This document shows positions 7,537 to 16,459 of a DNA stretch of 64,000 nucleotides, in pieces. How positions within the stretch are numbered: the stretch's first letter is position 1; each line of letters opens with the position of its first letter. The notes beneath the pieces are model-generated. The model worked only from the letters and a program-made list of their open reading frames with translations, did no database searches and was not told the DNA's origin. Source of the DNA: JABAAI01 sp965242745 (GTDB lineage Bacteria > Spirochaetota > Leptospiria > Leptospirales > Leptonemataceae); assembly GCA_965242745.1 (NCBI GenBank), contig CBDETG010000035.1:1-64000 (forward strand). Reading direction: 5' to 3'. Position numbers and translations under genes: made by a program.

Positions 7537-9984
7537 CTAAAGGGTAATTTCACCTGTCTTCAAAAGAATACTACTTGCTTTCCATTTATAATCAAAAATA
7601 GCTTTTATTCTACTCGATAACTCTAGCATCTTTTTTGGATTATTATAAATAGGGAGATAAATTTCTTTCCATCTTTCCCCTAAATTGGGAAGTGTTGTGT
7701 CAATAAATACTTTGTTAAAAATTTGTTGTTGAGATAAAAAATGAGATAGCATATATATGAAGTTAAAAGGAGTTATATTATAGGAATTATTGGAATCAGT
7801 CACACGGAATACTTGTATTTCTCTCATAAGTAGACACTGCAAGTCATATTTAGATACCATAGCGCAACTACCTATTCTATAGCTACCTCGCCTAATAAAT
7901 AAAATATCTTTTTCCTGCAAAGAAATGCTATTACGTTTAATTCTTGTATATTCGTGGAAAGGAATAAAAGTATTTGGGTTTTTAAATATTTCCCAATTTA
8001 CTATGTCTGAAACACGGATATAAGGCACATCCCCTATTCCTTTATAATCCGCAGAAGGAGACCCATGTCCAGTGAAACTTTTTATTACATTTTCATTTAA
8101 TAATTTGAAAAAGGGAACCAGAACATAACCTTCTTTTGCTGCAACTTGCCTACATTCATCAAATTTTTTACCCCAATAATATCTTGGCACATATACAAAG
8201 TTTTTTGTGTTTTTTTCTAAATGTAAAAATGTATATTCTTTAGCTTTTTCATCGCTTTTTAATAATTCATTTCTAATGATTACCGTATCATCCCAAATCT
8301 CTGTTGTTTTTACTTGTTTTTTATCATCTATTCTATAAATATCATTTCCATTATGGTCATGTCCCATTTGCTCTGCTACACCCATTTGTATTTTTTCTTG
8401 TTGTGGTCTTGCTTTTTCTAATACAATTAAACATGTTTTTGCATTGCAATAGGGTCTAAAAGTGTTATGAGGCAAATCAATAATATGTGTAATGTTACAA
8501 CTGTTTTTTATATACGCCATAATGTATCGAGCTTTAGGCGCATGTAAATAAGTTTCTGGCAGCACAATCGCCAATTTCCCTCCATCTTTTAAAAATCGCA
8601 AACATAGTTCAATAAACAAGGCTTGAGGTTCTGTCTCTTTGCTTTTTGATGTTTTAAGCCACTCATCATGATTATCTTTTTTCCAAACATGGCCCAAGTC
8701 AAAATACCCGCTGTCTGATTTAAGGACTTTTATTTTAGATCCAAATGGGGGATTAGTAACTACATAATCAAACTGCCTCAGTTTATTTTTAGCGGATAAT
8801 AATGTATCCCTAGCTTTGCTTTGAAACTCATCTATAGGATGCAGCATGTTTTCTTGAAATATATTACTTTTACCATCTCCTATGAGTGACATATATGCTC
8901 TAGCAATTCTAACTAAGTCGTGTTCTTTATCCGCTCCGAAAATACAACGAGACGCTAGGTTTTTTTTAAGACCTTCTAAATTATCTACCCCCTTATATTT
9001 TTTATCATGATCCATCTTCTTCCAAATATGATCAAGAGCGTATATCAAAAACCCACCGCTGCCACACGCAGGGTCAAAAATAGTCTCTTCTGGGGAAGGG
9101 TCTAAAATTTGGATGGCTAGTTTTACAATTTCTCTAGGAGTAAAAAACTCTCCTTTCTCCCCGACCAGCTTACTTTCAGCAAAAATCTCAAAGGCTTCCC
9201 CAACAGCGTCTTTTTCTGTCTTCATCAATGAAAATTGCTGTAATGCGCCGACAACTTTACAAATGGATTTCGCATCTAATGTAATTTCATCGTTTTTGGA
9301 AAATATGCCGTCCGCCTGTAATTCTTTTTTTACATTTTCAAACAACCCGCATATTCGTTCCTGGCAGTCTTGATAGTTATCCCTTTGCGCTTCTTCTACG
9401 GAAAATCTAAACTGCGGGATACTATCTTTGTAATACTTTTCATCCCAAATTTTACAAAATATCAATTTTATCATTTCACTACCAAGTTTTTCTCTGCGCG
9501 AGATATTGGTATTGGAATACAGGGTAGTGAATATCTTCTTGAAAACAGGTTTTAAATTCCGTAATGGCTTTAGTTTATCTTTTGTATATTCGCCAATAGT
9601 TTCTATTGTCTCATTATACTTGGGTATGCTAAATGTTTCCTTTATTTTACTTGTTAATGCCTCTTTTATGAAATACTGAGAATCTATCCCATTCGTCCAA
9701 ACCCCCCATTGGCATGAACAAGCAGACATATAGCTTGCAAGCTGAATTCTGCCATCTCTTTGGTCTGGACTTTTTGTTTCAACTATAGCAAGTATATCTT
9801 TATATTGATCCCGATTTTTCGCATCATTGTATATAACTATATCAGCCCTGTCTCTCGTATTTTTCCTATTTGCCTCATTGCCTCTTTGTATAGAAACTTC
9901 CTTTTCTATATGCTCTAAGGGGTAATCAAAGTCTTCATTCAAAACTTTAATATAATTTTGCCTTACAATTTCTTCTGGCTTCAT
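7537..9984 (-). CDS. Single-chain restriction-modification enzyme (nuclease, adenine methylase and specificity domains)
   Basis: 815 residues in one chain. Residues 1-110 are an HsdR-N-like PD-(D/E)XK domain (RADIVIYN with Asp48, then IVETKS with Glu69 and Lys71). A helical HsdM-type region precedes the gamma-class N6-adenine methyltransferase core with motif I DPACGSG (304-310) and motif IV NPPF (411-414). From about 600 on is a target-recognition region like a half HsdS (VPFFKLLNENVIKSF, YIRVSDIVNW, LPNLGERWKEIYLPI). This domain order fits a type IIG or 'type I-like' enzyme that cuts and methylates by itself. The gene is visibly AT-rich beside its neighbours and uses many AAA, ATA and TTT codons, which suggests recent transfer. 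Its start overlaps the stop of a short upstream remnant (ATGA). Confidence 0.85.
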   Translation of the reverse strand: MKPEEIVRQNYIKVLNEDFDYPLEHIEKEVSIQRGNEANRKNTRDRADIVIYNDAKNRDQYKDILAIVETKSPDQRDGRIQLASYMSACSCQWGVWTNGIDSQYFIKEALTSKIKETFSIPKYNETIETIGEYTKDKLKPLRNLKPVFKKIFTTLYSNTNISRREKLGSEMIKLIFCKIWDEKYYKDSIPQFRFSVEEAQRDNYQDCQERICGLFENVKKELQADGIFSKNDEITLDAKSICKVVGALQQFSLMKTEKDAVGEAFEIFAESKLVGEKGEFFTPREIVKLAIQILDPSPEETIFDPACGSGGFLIYALDHIWKKMDHDKKYKGVDNLEGLKKNLASRCIFGADKEHDLVRIARAYMSLIGDGKSNIFQENMLHPIDEFQSKARDTLLSAKNKLRQFDYVVTNPPFGSKIKVLKSDSGYFDLGHVWKKDNHDEWLKTSKSKETEPQALFIELCLRFLKDGGKLAIVLPETYLHAPKARYIMAYIKNSCNITHIIDLPHNTFRPYCNAKTCLIVLEKARPQQEKIQMGVAEQMGHDHNGNDIYRIDDKKQVKTTEIWDDTVIIRNELLKSDEKAKEYTFLHLEKNTKNFVYVPRYYWGKKFDECRQVAAKEGYVLVPFFKLLNENVIKSFTGHGSPSADYKGIGDVPYIRVSDIVNWEIFKNPNTFIPFHEYTRIKRNSISLQEKDILFIRRGSYRIGSCAMVSKYDLQCLLMREIQVFRVTDSNNSYNITPFNFIYMLSHFLSQQQIFNKVFIDTTLPNLGERWKEIYLPIYNNPKKMLELSSRIKAIFDYKWKASSILLKTGEITL

Positions 9985-10106
9985 TTCTTAGACCTTAGCC
10001 TCGTAGCAGCAGCATTAGTTATCCCAATCTTCATTCTATCTATAGCGTCATTTTTACAAGGGCCCCTTTCAACAGGTACATCATTCCAAAATAAAATACG
10101 CTGTAA
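9981..10106 (-). pseudogene. Short C-terminal remnant coupled to the restriction-modification gene
   Basis: A 41-codon open stretch (WNDVPVERGPCKNDAIDR, then MKIGITNAAATRLRSKK) begins right after a stop at 10107-10109. It ends with TGA overlapping the ATG of the next gene. The composition and coupling look like the tail of a real gene, but no upstream part is present. A 17-residue peptide from the internal ATG is the only obvious translated version. Function not recognised. Confidence 0.4.
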
Positions 10107-10299
10107 TCATGGGGGAGTACTTTAGAAGAGCAAGTAATTTTTGCCTCTTTTAGGCTGAAAGGAACAGAAGCCTTGATCCTTCAGGCTGACTTTAGGACAC
10201 TTTTAGCAAATTTTGCAATATCTGGCAAGCTTATTCATGGGCCCTGCAAAAGCGTCCTTGTATATACCAAATAATCCTTCCCGACTTAAGAATTTTTAG
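10107..10299. other. Intergenic region upstream of sppA
   Basis: Contains an imperfect inverted repeat around AGGCTGAAAGGA (10152-10163) and TCCTTCAGGCT (10178-10188). No gene or clear promoter seen. Confidence 0.3.
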
Positions 10300-12273
10300 A
10301 TGACTCCTAAAAAAGCCAGAAAAAGCTGTCTAATAAAACTTATGTTGCTTATACGCCTTGCTTTGCTTCCGCTCCGACTCTTGCTCTATTGCGTTTTCAA
10401 GTTTCTTAACATTCTCAGTCTATCCTCAAAAAAAGAGTACGCCTTTCTCAATATTCCGGAAAAGTTCACAATGTTGCAGAGCAGCGGGTGGCTTAGTTTT
10501 TTTACTCCTTGGTCGGAACGACATTTTTTAGATTACCTGCATCTCCTTTACGTCCTCAAGGAAAATAAAAGCGTCAAGGAAGTCTTCTACATTGTGCCCG
10601 AAATGCACGCTTCTTGGCAGCAAATAGAGCAAATCGCATCCTCCTTACAAAGCATTGCCAAATCAGGGAAAATACTTAGAGCACATAGCAGCGGCGGCAA
10701 TTACAAAACTATGTATCTTCTGGCGGCGGCAAACTACCGCTATGCTTCCAGGCATGCCAATTTTCTTATGCTTTTGCCATCCTATGACTCTTATTTTTTC
10801 AAAGAGGCCTTAGACAGACTTGGTATCAAGATAGAAACGCAAAGCGCCGGCCTTTACAAGGGCAGCGGCTATGAAAGTTTTACGCGCAGGGGTTTTAGTC
10901 AGACAAGCCGCAGGAGTATGGGCTCTCTTGTAAACAGCTTACGCTCAGAAATAGAACAACATTTTGTAAAAAAGCTTCCTGTTTCTGTTAAAACAAGCAA
11001 AGCAAGTTTGGCGCTTATGCGCAAAAAAGGCCTCCTCCAGAGCAAAGAGCTTTTGCAATGCGGATTTCTTACAGAGCTTTTCCCTGCTAATGCGTGGATA
11101 GACCAGCTGCTTGTACAGAAAGGTCTGCTTGGCGCAGGCAAAGTAGCGCATCCATTTGCTGCGAAATACAGTGAACATAGCTCACAACAAAAAGACCCCA
11201 AGATGCCGCAGAAAAAGGAAAGAAAAGGAACAGCTTTACATATTCTGCAAGAACGTCTTATGGCGCAAAAGAAAATCTATTATGAAGCAGCCCTGCTTTC
11301 TGCATACAAGCGCAGTAAGTTTGCAGCTGTACGATTGAGAAGGATTCCAAGCATAGCCTTTGTTGTCATGGAAGGCGCGATCAGCATGGGAAAGACTACG
11401 GATAAGCCCCGCCCCTCTAGTATCGCAGCTCTGCCTTTTTGTAATATTTTACAGGAACTTATCCAAAATCAGGATGAGGCCGTTTTTTTGTATATCAACA
11501 GTCCAGGCGGCTCAGCCGATGCCTCTGAGCTTTTGTTTGAAACTATTTATGAACTCTCCCGCATAAAACCTGTCTTTGCCTTAGTGGGCGCCGTAGCGGC
11601 TTCTGGGGCTTACTACATTGCCTGTGCGGCTAATCGTATCTATGCCTCACCATTGTCTCTAACTGGTTCTATAGGCGTGATCCGTCTGCGGCCTGACTTA
11701 GCTGCTTTATACAAGAAAATGGGCGTGCGCAAGGAATATCTGGTGCAGGACCCCACGCGCGATATATTTTCTGAAGCAGGTCCTCTTTCTGCTGCCAGCA
11801 AGAAGATGCTGAGCGAAAATCTGAACTCTACATACACGCTTTTTATAGACAGGGTGAGTCAGGGAAGACGCAAGAGTAGCAAAGAAGTGAAGGAAATGGC
11901 GGAGGGAAGAGTATTTAGCGGGAAACAATTCATAGAAGGCGGCATGATAGACGGCAGCTTGGATTTTATGGGACTGCTTGAAGAGTACAAAAAAGCCGCT
12001 GCCAAGAAAAGCGATCAGGCCTATAAGGTCTGCTATTATCCACAAGTAAAGCCTGACTTGCAGTCTTTGCTCAAAGAATATATATTGCTTGGGAAGAAAG
12101 GAGACGCGCAGCTCCATTCCCCCTTCGCTGCGCAAATGGCGCCCTTTCTCCCTTTTGCTCTGAATACGCCAGCTGTAGAAAAGGCGGGGAGAGCAGCGCT
12201 GGAGCTGCTTGCTCTGGACAAGAATCGCCCCCTCTTATTCTGCCCGCATGCCTCCCTTGCTTCGTGTTCTTAA
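10300..12273 (+). CDS. sppA: Signal peptide peptidase SppA, long (67K) type
   Basis: Membrane-anchored serine protease with Ser/Lys dyad that degrades leftover signal peptides, 657 residues with the two tandem S49 domains of the long type. An N-terminal anchor spans about residues 12-42. The first domain supplies the catalytic lysine in AGLYKGSGYESF (Lys187). The second supplies the nucleophile in VAASGAYYIACAANRIYASP (Ser435), preceded by LYINSPGGSADAS and followed by LTGSIGVI. The spacing matches E. coli SppA (Lys209, Ser409), given a longer linker that is rich in Lys/Gln (about 290-325). It stands alone, followed by the large repeat block. Confidence 0.93.
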   Translation: MTPKKARKSCLIKLMLLIRLALLPLRLLLYCVFKFLNILSLSSKKEYAFLNIPEKFTMLQSSGWLSFFTPWSERHFLDYLHLLYVLKENKSVKEVFYIVPEMHASWQQIEQIASSLQSIAKSGKILRAHSSGGNYKTMYLLAAANYRYASRHANFLMLLPSYDSYFFKEALDRLGIKIETQSAGLYKGSGYESFTRRGFSQTSRRSMGSLVNSLRSEIEQHFVKKLPVSVKTSKASLALMRKKGLLQSKELLQCGFLTELFPANAWIDQLLVQKGLLGAGKVAHPFAAKYSEHSSQQKDPKMPQKKERKGTALHILQERLMAQKKIYYEAALLSAYKRSKFAAVRLRRIPSIAFVVMEGAISMGKTTDKPRPSSIAALPFCNILQELIQNQDEAVFLYINSPGGSADASELLFETIYELSRIKPVFALVGAVAASGAYYIACAANRIYASPLSLTGSIGVIRLRPDLAALYKKMGVRKEYLVQDPTRDIFSEAGPLSAASKKMLSENLNSTYTLFIDRVSQGRRKSSKEVKEMAEGRVFSGKQFIEGGMIDGSLDFMGLLEEYKKAAAKKSDQAYKVCYYPQVKPDLQSLLKEYILLGKKGDAQLHSPFAAQMAPFLPFALNTPAVEKAGRAALELLALDKNRPLLFCPHASLASCS

Positions 12274-12354
12274 TCTGATACCCAGCCTTTTGCGATCCTT
12301 GAGGCTGCTGCTGAGCGCTTGAGCCTCTGCGCTCCCGCACTAACACAACATATC

Positions 12355-12483
12355 GGCAAGGCATAGGCATTGGTCTGGCGCGGGCGACATCCATGACGGC
12401 AAGGCATAGGCATTGGTCTGGCGCGGGCGACATCCATGACGGCAAGGCATAGGCATTGGTCTGGCGCGGGCGACATCCATGTC
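12355..12483 (+). repeat. Three tandem copies of a 43-bp repeat
   Basis: Units begin at 12355, 12398 and 12441, with no visible difference except at the very end of the third. Each contains GGCAAGGCATAGGCATTGG and GCGCGGGCGACATCC. The first part is the reverse complement of the CAATGCCTATGCCTTGC segment inside the neighbouring 115-bp units, so the two arrays are related head to head. One inverted copy is at 785-823. Confidence 0.95.
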
Positions 12484-13123
12484 TTAGCGCCAGACTCTCG
12501 CACCTCGTGTGCTCGGGACGCAATGCCTATGCCTTGCACTGGATCGTTCTGGTATGGATAGCTCCAGAAAAAACTATATCTATTTTGTCAGCCCTGCCTT
12601 AGCGCCAGACTCTCGCACCTCGTGTGCTCGGGACGCAATGCCTATGCCTTGCACTGGATCGTTCTGGTATGGATAGCTCCAGAAAAAACTATATCTATTT
12701 TGTCAGCCCTGCTTTAGCGCCAGACTCTCGCACCTCGTGTGCTCGGGACGCAATGCCTATGCCTTGCACTGGATTGTTCTGATATGGATAGCTCCAGAAA
12801 AAACTATATCTATTTTGTCAGCCCTGCTTTAGCGCCAGACTCTCGCACCTCGTGTGCTCGGGACGCAATGCCTATGCCTTGCACTGGATTGTTCTGGTAT
12901 AGATAGCTCCAGAAAAAACTATATCTATTTTGTCAGCCCTGCTTTAGCGCCAGACTCTCGCACCGCTATTGCAATGCCTATGCCTTGCACTGGATTGTTC
13001 TGGTATGGATAGCTCCAGAAAAAAACCATATCTGTTTTGTCAGCCCTGCCTTAGCGCCAGACTCTCGCACCGCTATTGCAATGCCTATGCCTTGCACTGG
13101 ATTGTTCTGATATGGATAGCTCC
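12484..13123 (+). repeat. Tandem array of a 115-bp repeat (about 5.6 units)
   Basis: Units start with TTAGCGCCAGACTCTC at 12484, 12599, 12714, 12829, 12944 and 13051. The first four are 115 bp and nearly identical. The fifth is 107 bp because the CTCGTGTGCTCGGGA-like stretch is replaced by a shorter GCTATTG form. The sixth shares that short form and is cut after GATAGCTCC. No plausible reading frame or terminator is shared by all units. Confidence 0.95.
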
Positions 13124-13142
13124 CGAGGCCCTGCGCCGCTGA

Positions 13143-13189
13143 GGGCACCTTTACGGTGCCCGAAGTGCAGTGTGCATCGAGCACACTGC
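13143..13189 (+). other. Double-hairpin motif, copy B
   Basis: 7-bp stem 13143-13149/13155-13161 with loop TTTAC, linker GAAGT (13162-13166), 9-bp stem 13167-13175/13181-13189 with loop ATCGA. The geometry is identical to the copies at 5943-5989 (minus) and 55395-55441, while the stems differ by compensated changes. Could be RNA or single-stranded DNA structure. Confidence 0.75.
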
Positions 13190-13375
13190 CGACATAACGC
13201 GGCGCCAAGACGCCGCATATTACAACAAGGCCCCAGTCAGCAAAACAAAGGCCCTGAGCACAAGCGCCGCATATCACAGCCTGCCCTAGTCAGCAGAGCT
13301 AACACGATATAATGCGGCGCCCAGACGCCGCGCCCTTGTAGTAAAAATACGCTGCCCTGGCGCCATATTTTCACA
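13190..13375 (+). repeat. GC-rich R2 repeats
   Basis: At least two units. CGACATAACGCGGCGCC starts near 13189 and TATAATGCGGCGCCCAGAC near 13308. Each forms GCGGCG/CGCCGC hairpins with CCAAGA or CCCAGA loops, separated by ATATTACAACAAGGCCCC and AGTCAGC segments. The same family is at 835-960, 50040-50480 and 55530-55590. With the arrays above, 12274-13381 holds no gene. Confidence 0.65.
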
Positions 13376-13381
13376 ACAAGG

Positions 13382-14275
13382 CTACGGTTCTGTCTGTATA
13401 GCTTCTACTTCCTTTTTTTCTGGCTGAATGGGCAAGACAGCAGGGGGGCTGAATGGGATTTCTGCGCCTGGGTCTAGGGGGTGAAAAATTTGTGAAGGAA
13501 AGAGAAAATTCTCATATTCGTGTGTCTCATGAGATAATAAGGGCACAAGAGGTATAGGTCGAAATAAAGCAATGCGGGATGGAAAGCGCTTTTGGCATAA
13601 AGCTAATTCTTTATAGAAAAAAGCAGATTGCTCTTTGCTCCAATGTATCCATACAGGCAAGGCCTTGCATTGATCTTCGTCGTCCAAGCGAAAGTAAGCC
13701 TCGCGTATAGCAAGATTTGCGTTTCCTTGCTTCTTATGCCGCAATGCTAATTCACAAAGAAAATGATAAAGCGGCACAGAAAGCCTCTGAGAATGGAGCT
13801 TAAGTGAGCGGCCTTTCTTTTGACTCAGACAATTTACGAGGGAACGTATTTGCATAATAGGCTTGCTTAGCAGCTGCTCTACGCTCAAAGCTTCCGCATG
13901 CAGCAATTCCTTTTCTATATTTGCTGTTTCTCCCATAGCTAAATAAAGCAGTACTATCTCTTCTCTTAACATAGCATCAGGCTTGTGTGCTAAGGCTTGG
14001 CCTAAAAGCTCTATGCCCGTATATAGGGAAAAACGGTGCAAGCTTAAGAGCATGCCTAGATGCTTGAGGACCTTAGGGTTTTGAGGCGCCTTAGGATAGA
14101 GTCTGTGGAAATGCTGCAGGCTCTTATCCCAAGCTCCTTGCTCTATGTATGCTTCACCTTGCTGGATACGCTCTTCCATGTCTATACATGCAAGCAAAAT
14201 AAGACAAATAGAAGCGAAAGCTAAAGGAGCTTTAGGGCAAGCCTCTTTGAGCGATAGACGAGTTATTTTTCTCAT
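13382..14275 (-). CDS. TPR-containing lipoprotein
   Basis: 297 residues. The signal peptide ends at a lipobox-like ILLAC. Residues about 35-130 contain TPR-like helices (GEAYIEQGAWDKSLQHFHRL, VLKHLGMLLSLHRFSLYTGIELL). A second helical stretch around 165-195 (LCELALRHKKQGNANLAIREAYF) also looks TPR-like. The tail is Pro/Glu-rich. The start lies 44 bp inside the 3' end of galE, so the two are co-translated. Probably an envelope scaffold; no specific function can be assigned. Confidence 0.65.
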   Translation of the reverse strand: MRKITRLSLKEACPKAPLAFASICLILLACIDMEERIQQGEAYIEQGAWDKSLQHFHRLYPKAPQNPKVLKHLGMLLSLHRFSLYTGIELLGQALAHKPDAMLREEIVLLYLAMGETANIEKELLHAEALSVEQLLSKPIMQIRSLVNCLSQKKGRSLKLHSQRLSVPLYHFLCELALRHKKQGNANLAIREAYFRLDDEDQCKALPVWIHWSKEQSAFFYKELALCQKRFPSRIALFRPIPLVPLLSHETHEYENFLFPSQIFHPLDPGAEIPFSPPAVLPIQPEKKEVEAIQTEP

Positions 14276-15239
14276 AGAGATTCCATGTACTGCGTAATAT
14301 TTCTTCCATACTAGAATGCTGCGCGCTCCATCCTAGTAGCTCGTGAGCTTTTTTTGAGCTGGCAATTAATTGAGCGCAGTCCCCTTGGCGGGGAGGCGCT
14401 TCGCGATGCTCTATTTTTGCGGGACAAATCCTTCGCATGATCTCTAAACTTTCCCATACAGAATAACCTCTCCCAGCACCTAGATTCAGTACCAAATCCT
14501 TGTCCTTCTCCCGCATATAAGAGAGAGCTAGAACATGAGCTCTGCTGAGGTCGCTTGCATGTATATAATCGCGTATGCAGGTGCCGTCAGGCGTATCGTA
14601 GTTTTTGCCAAATATCTCCAAATACTCTCTTTTCCCTGTAGCTGCCTCCATCATAATAGGTATAAGATTGTTTGGCTTCCTCTCTAAGCCCCTAATACGT
14701 CCTTTTGTATCATAACCTGCAGCGTTGAAGTAGCGCAAAATAGCGCAGCGTATTTTACCAAAAGAAGAGAACCAGCGTAGATTTTCCTCGATGCAATGTT
14801 TTGTAAAGCCATAATAGTTGATAGGAAGACAAGGATGCTGCTCATCAAGAGGAAGGTAAGCAGGCGAGCCATAAACTGCTGCGCTGGAACTAAAAATAAA
14901 ATAAAAACAAGCGCTCTTTGCCAATCCTTCTATCAGTTGGAAACTTTTGCGTATATTATGCTGCGAATAGGATTCAGGATAAAGCATAGACATCCCGGCT
15001 GCTTTTAATGAAGCAAAATGGAAAAGGGCCTCTGCTTCAAATGCTTCGAGACATTCTTGAGCTTCTTTAGAGCTGTAGTCGCCATGGAAAAAAGAGTAAT
15101 TAGCATAGTCAGAAAAAACATTCTCGGCCGAGCCTGTGGAAAGATCGTCAATGACCAGAACAGAGTGCTTTTCTTCCAGCAAATCCAGGACTACGTGGCT
15201 TCCTATATAACCAGCCCCGCCTGTAACTGCTATGCGCAT
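14232..15239 (-). CDS. galE: UDP-glucose 4-epimerase
   Basis: NAD-dependent short-chain dehydrogenase interconverting UDP-glucose and UDP-galactose (or the GlcNAc pair), 335 residues as usual. The Rossmann motif GGAGYIGSH (7-15) and VIDDLSTG follow the start. The family signature HFASLKAAGMSMLYPESY, SSSAAVYG and the catalytic NYYGFTK (Tyr143, Lys147) are all present. NLGAGRGYSVWESL and the C-terminal AHELLGW are typical. It provides sugar nucleotides for the envelope polysaccharide genes upstream in the same minus-strand run. Confidence 0.95.
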   Translation of the reverse strand: MRIAVTGGAGYIGSHVVLDLLEEKHSVLVIDDLSTGSAENVFSDYANYSFFHGDYSSKEAQECLEAFEAEALFHFASLKAAGMSMLYPESYSQHNIRKSFQLIEGLAKSACFYFIFSSSAAVYGSPAYLPLDEQHPCLPINYYGFTKHCIEENLRWFSSFGKIRCAILRYFNAAGYDTKGRIRGLERKPNNLIPIMMEAATGKREYLEIFGKNYDTPDGTCIRDYIHASDLSRAHVLALSYMREKDKDLVLNLGAGRGYSVWESLEIMRRICPAKIEHREAPPRQGDCAQLIASSKKAHELLGWSAQHSSMEEILRSTWNLYEKNNSSIAQRGLP

Positions 15240-15441
15240 TTTAGGAGAAGATGCCTAAGACAGAGCGATGTCAAGGATTTTCCATGCAAAGACAGGTTGT
15301 CTATTCCTAAGCTATGCGCTCTAAAGGACAGAATAAGGAGTGCCGCATCTTTTTTCGTCTTGCTTATGATCTTGCAGCTCAGGGAAGGAAGCTCTCTTCT
15401 GCTCCCGGCTCAGATCATACAAGGCTGCTATTTGCGGAATG

Positions 15442-16341
15442 TTAGGACTTGAGAAGAAGCCAGTTTCTGGCTGCCATTTCTCTTATCAGGCCTAAGCTTT
15501 TTCTATATTCTTTCTTGTTTAAGCAGAGCTCAGAAATAGGGACAGCCTGCACGGAGGCTTGCAGAATCTTGGCTGCTGCTTTAGAGAGCTTTTCTACATA
15601 AACTTTATGGATCATGGTATCTCTGTCTCCCAGCTCTTCTTCTTTGTAAATCACTAAGCTTTCTGTAGGCGCATTCTTTTCTATAATAATGCCATTGCTA
15701 TCTGAGGCAGCTGCGCTTTTTTCAGAGCTAAGGGGCTTGTTTTGAGCATCATAGCTTTGCAGGCACCGCTTCCATATCGCAAGCAAGGGATATTTGGAAG
15801 TACTAAAGGCGAGATTTGGATTTGCCAAGACATAGGGCTCTAAAGAACTGTCTTTTTCTTTCTGTTGGAATATCTTTTTTAGCTTCCAGTACAGGTATCT
15901 GCGGTTTTTATTGGGAGCTGGCCTTAGCGCTTCTGCGCTCTCTTGCGCACGCAGATAGGCGAATTCCAGCTTCATAAAGTCATATAGATAAGGGACCTGC
16001 CCCATGCCTTTTTGAGATGAGGCGAAAGCGGGAAAATCTTCGCCATACAAATAAAGGGCTTGGCTTCTAGCATAAGGGCAGGCGCGGCTGTAAGCTTCAC
16101 ACAGAAAAAGAAAACACTCTTTGCCTACAAGCATAGCGCTGAGAGGGAAGGAGCTTTCCAAGCTTGCTTTGAGCGCGGCTCTGATGTTGTTTTGGTATAG
16201 CTGCAGGCTTCTCTCTGGTGGAAGGCTGTGGCGCTCTAAAAACTTATAGAAATGATCTAATACAGGCGCGCCTTTTTGTATATCCTCTGCTCTGAGAGCG
16301 GCGCTCATTGCTTTTTGTATATCACGCAAAAGCATTTTCAC
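15442..16341 (-). CDS. HvfC/BufC-like protein (DUF2063 N-terminal domain)
   Basis: 299 residues. The first ~125 match the HvfC/BufC N-terminal family: SLQLYQNNIRAALKASLESSFPL, AMLVGKECFLFLCEAYSR, YLYGEDFPAF, PYLYDFMKLEFAYLRAQE. Family members act with BufB-type iron enzymes in making metal-binding bufferin peptides. Here no BufA, BufB or DoxX neighbour is present, so the gene is an orphan. The C-terminal half (PLLAIWKRCLQ, AAAKILQASVQAVPISELC) fits the second, winged-helix-like part of the family. Cytoplasmic; role here unknown. Confidence 0.7.
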   Translation of the reverse strand: MKMLLRDIQKAMSAALRAEDIQKGAPVLDHFYKFLERHSLPPERSLQLYQNNIRAALKASLESSFPLSAMLVGKECFLFLCEAYSRACPYARSQALYLYGEDFPAFASSQKGMGQVPYLYDFMKLEFAYLRAQESAEALRPAPNKNRRYLYWKLKKIFQQKEKDSSLEPYVLANPNLAFSTSKYPLLAIWKRCLQSYDAQNKPLSSEKSAAASDSNGIIIEKNAPTESLVIYKEEELGDRDTMIHKVYVEKLSKAAAKILQASVQAVPISELCLNKKEYRKSLGLIREMAARNWLLLKS

Positions 16342-16459
16342 ATTGCGCTGCGCCTAAAAAGCGCCGCAGCGTATTTTCCAGAAGACATTTTGCAGAGCGC
16401 AAGCAGTACAAAGCCCTTCGCTGCAGGCTTGGGATTTCAGGCCTGACTATGCCTGCCGG

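Noticed and set aside
12071..12539. Overlapping minus-strand frames of 60-150 codons across the 3' end of sppA and the 43-bp repeats
   Set aside because: They are explained by the repeats and by antisense reading of sppA.
12484..13123. CRISPR-like or coding repeat array
   Set aside because: Whole 115-bp units are repeated including any would-be spacer, and reading frames through them are not maintained (115 and 107 bp are not multiples of three).
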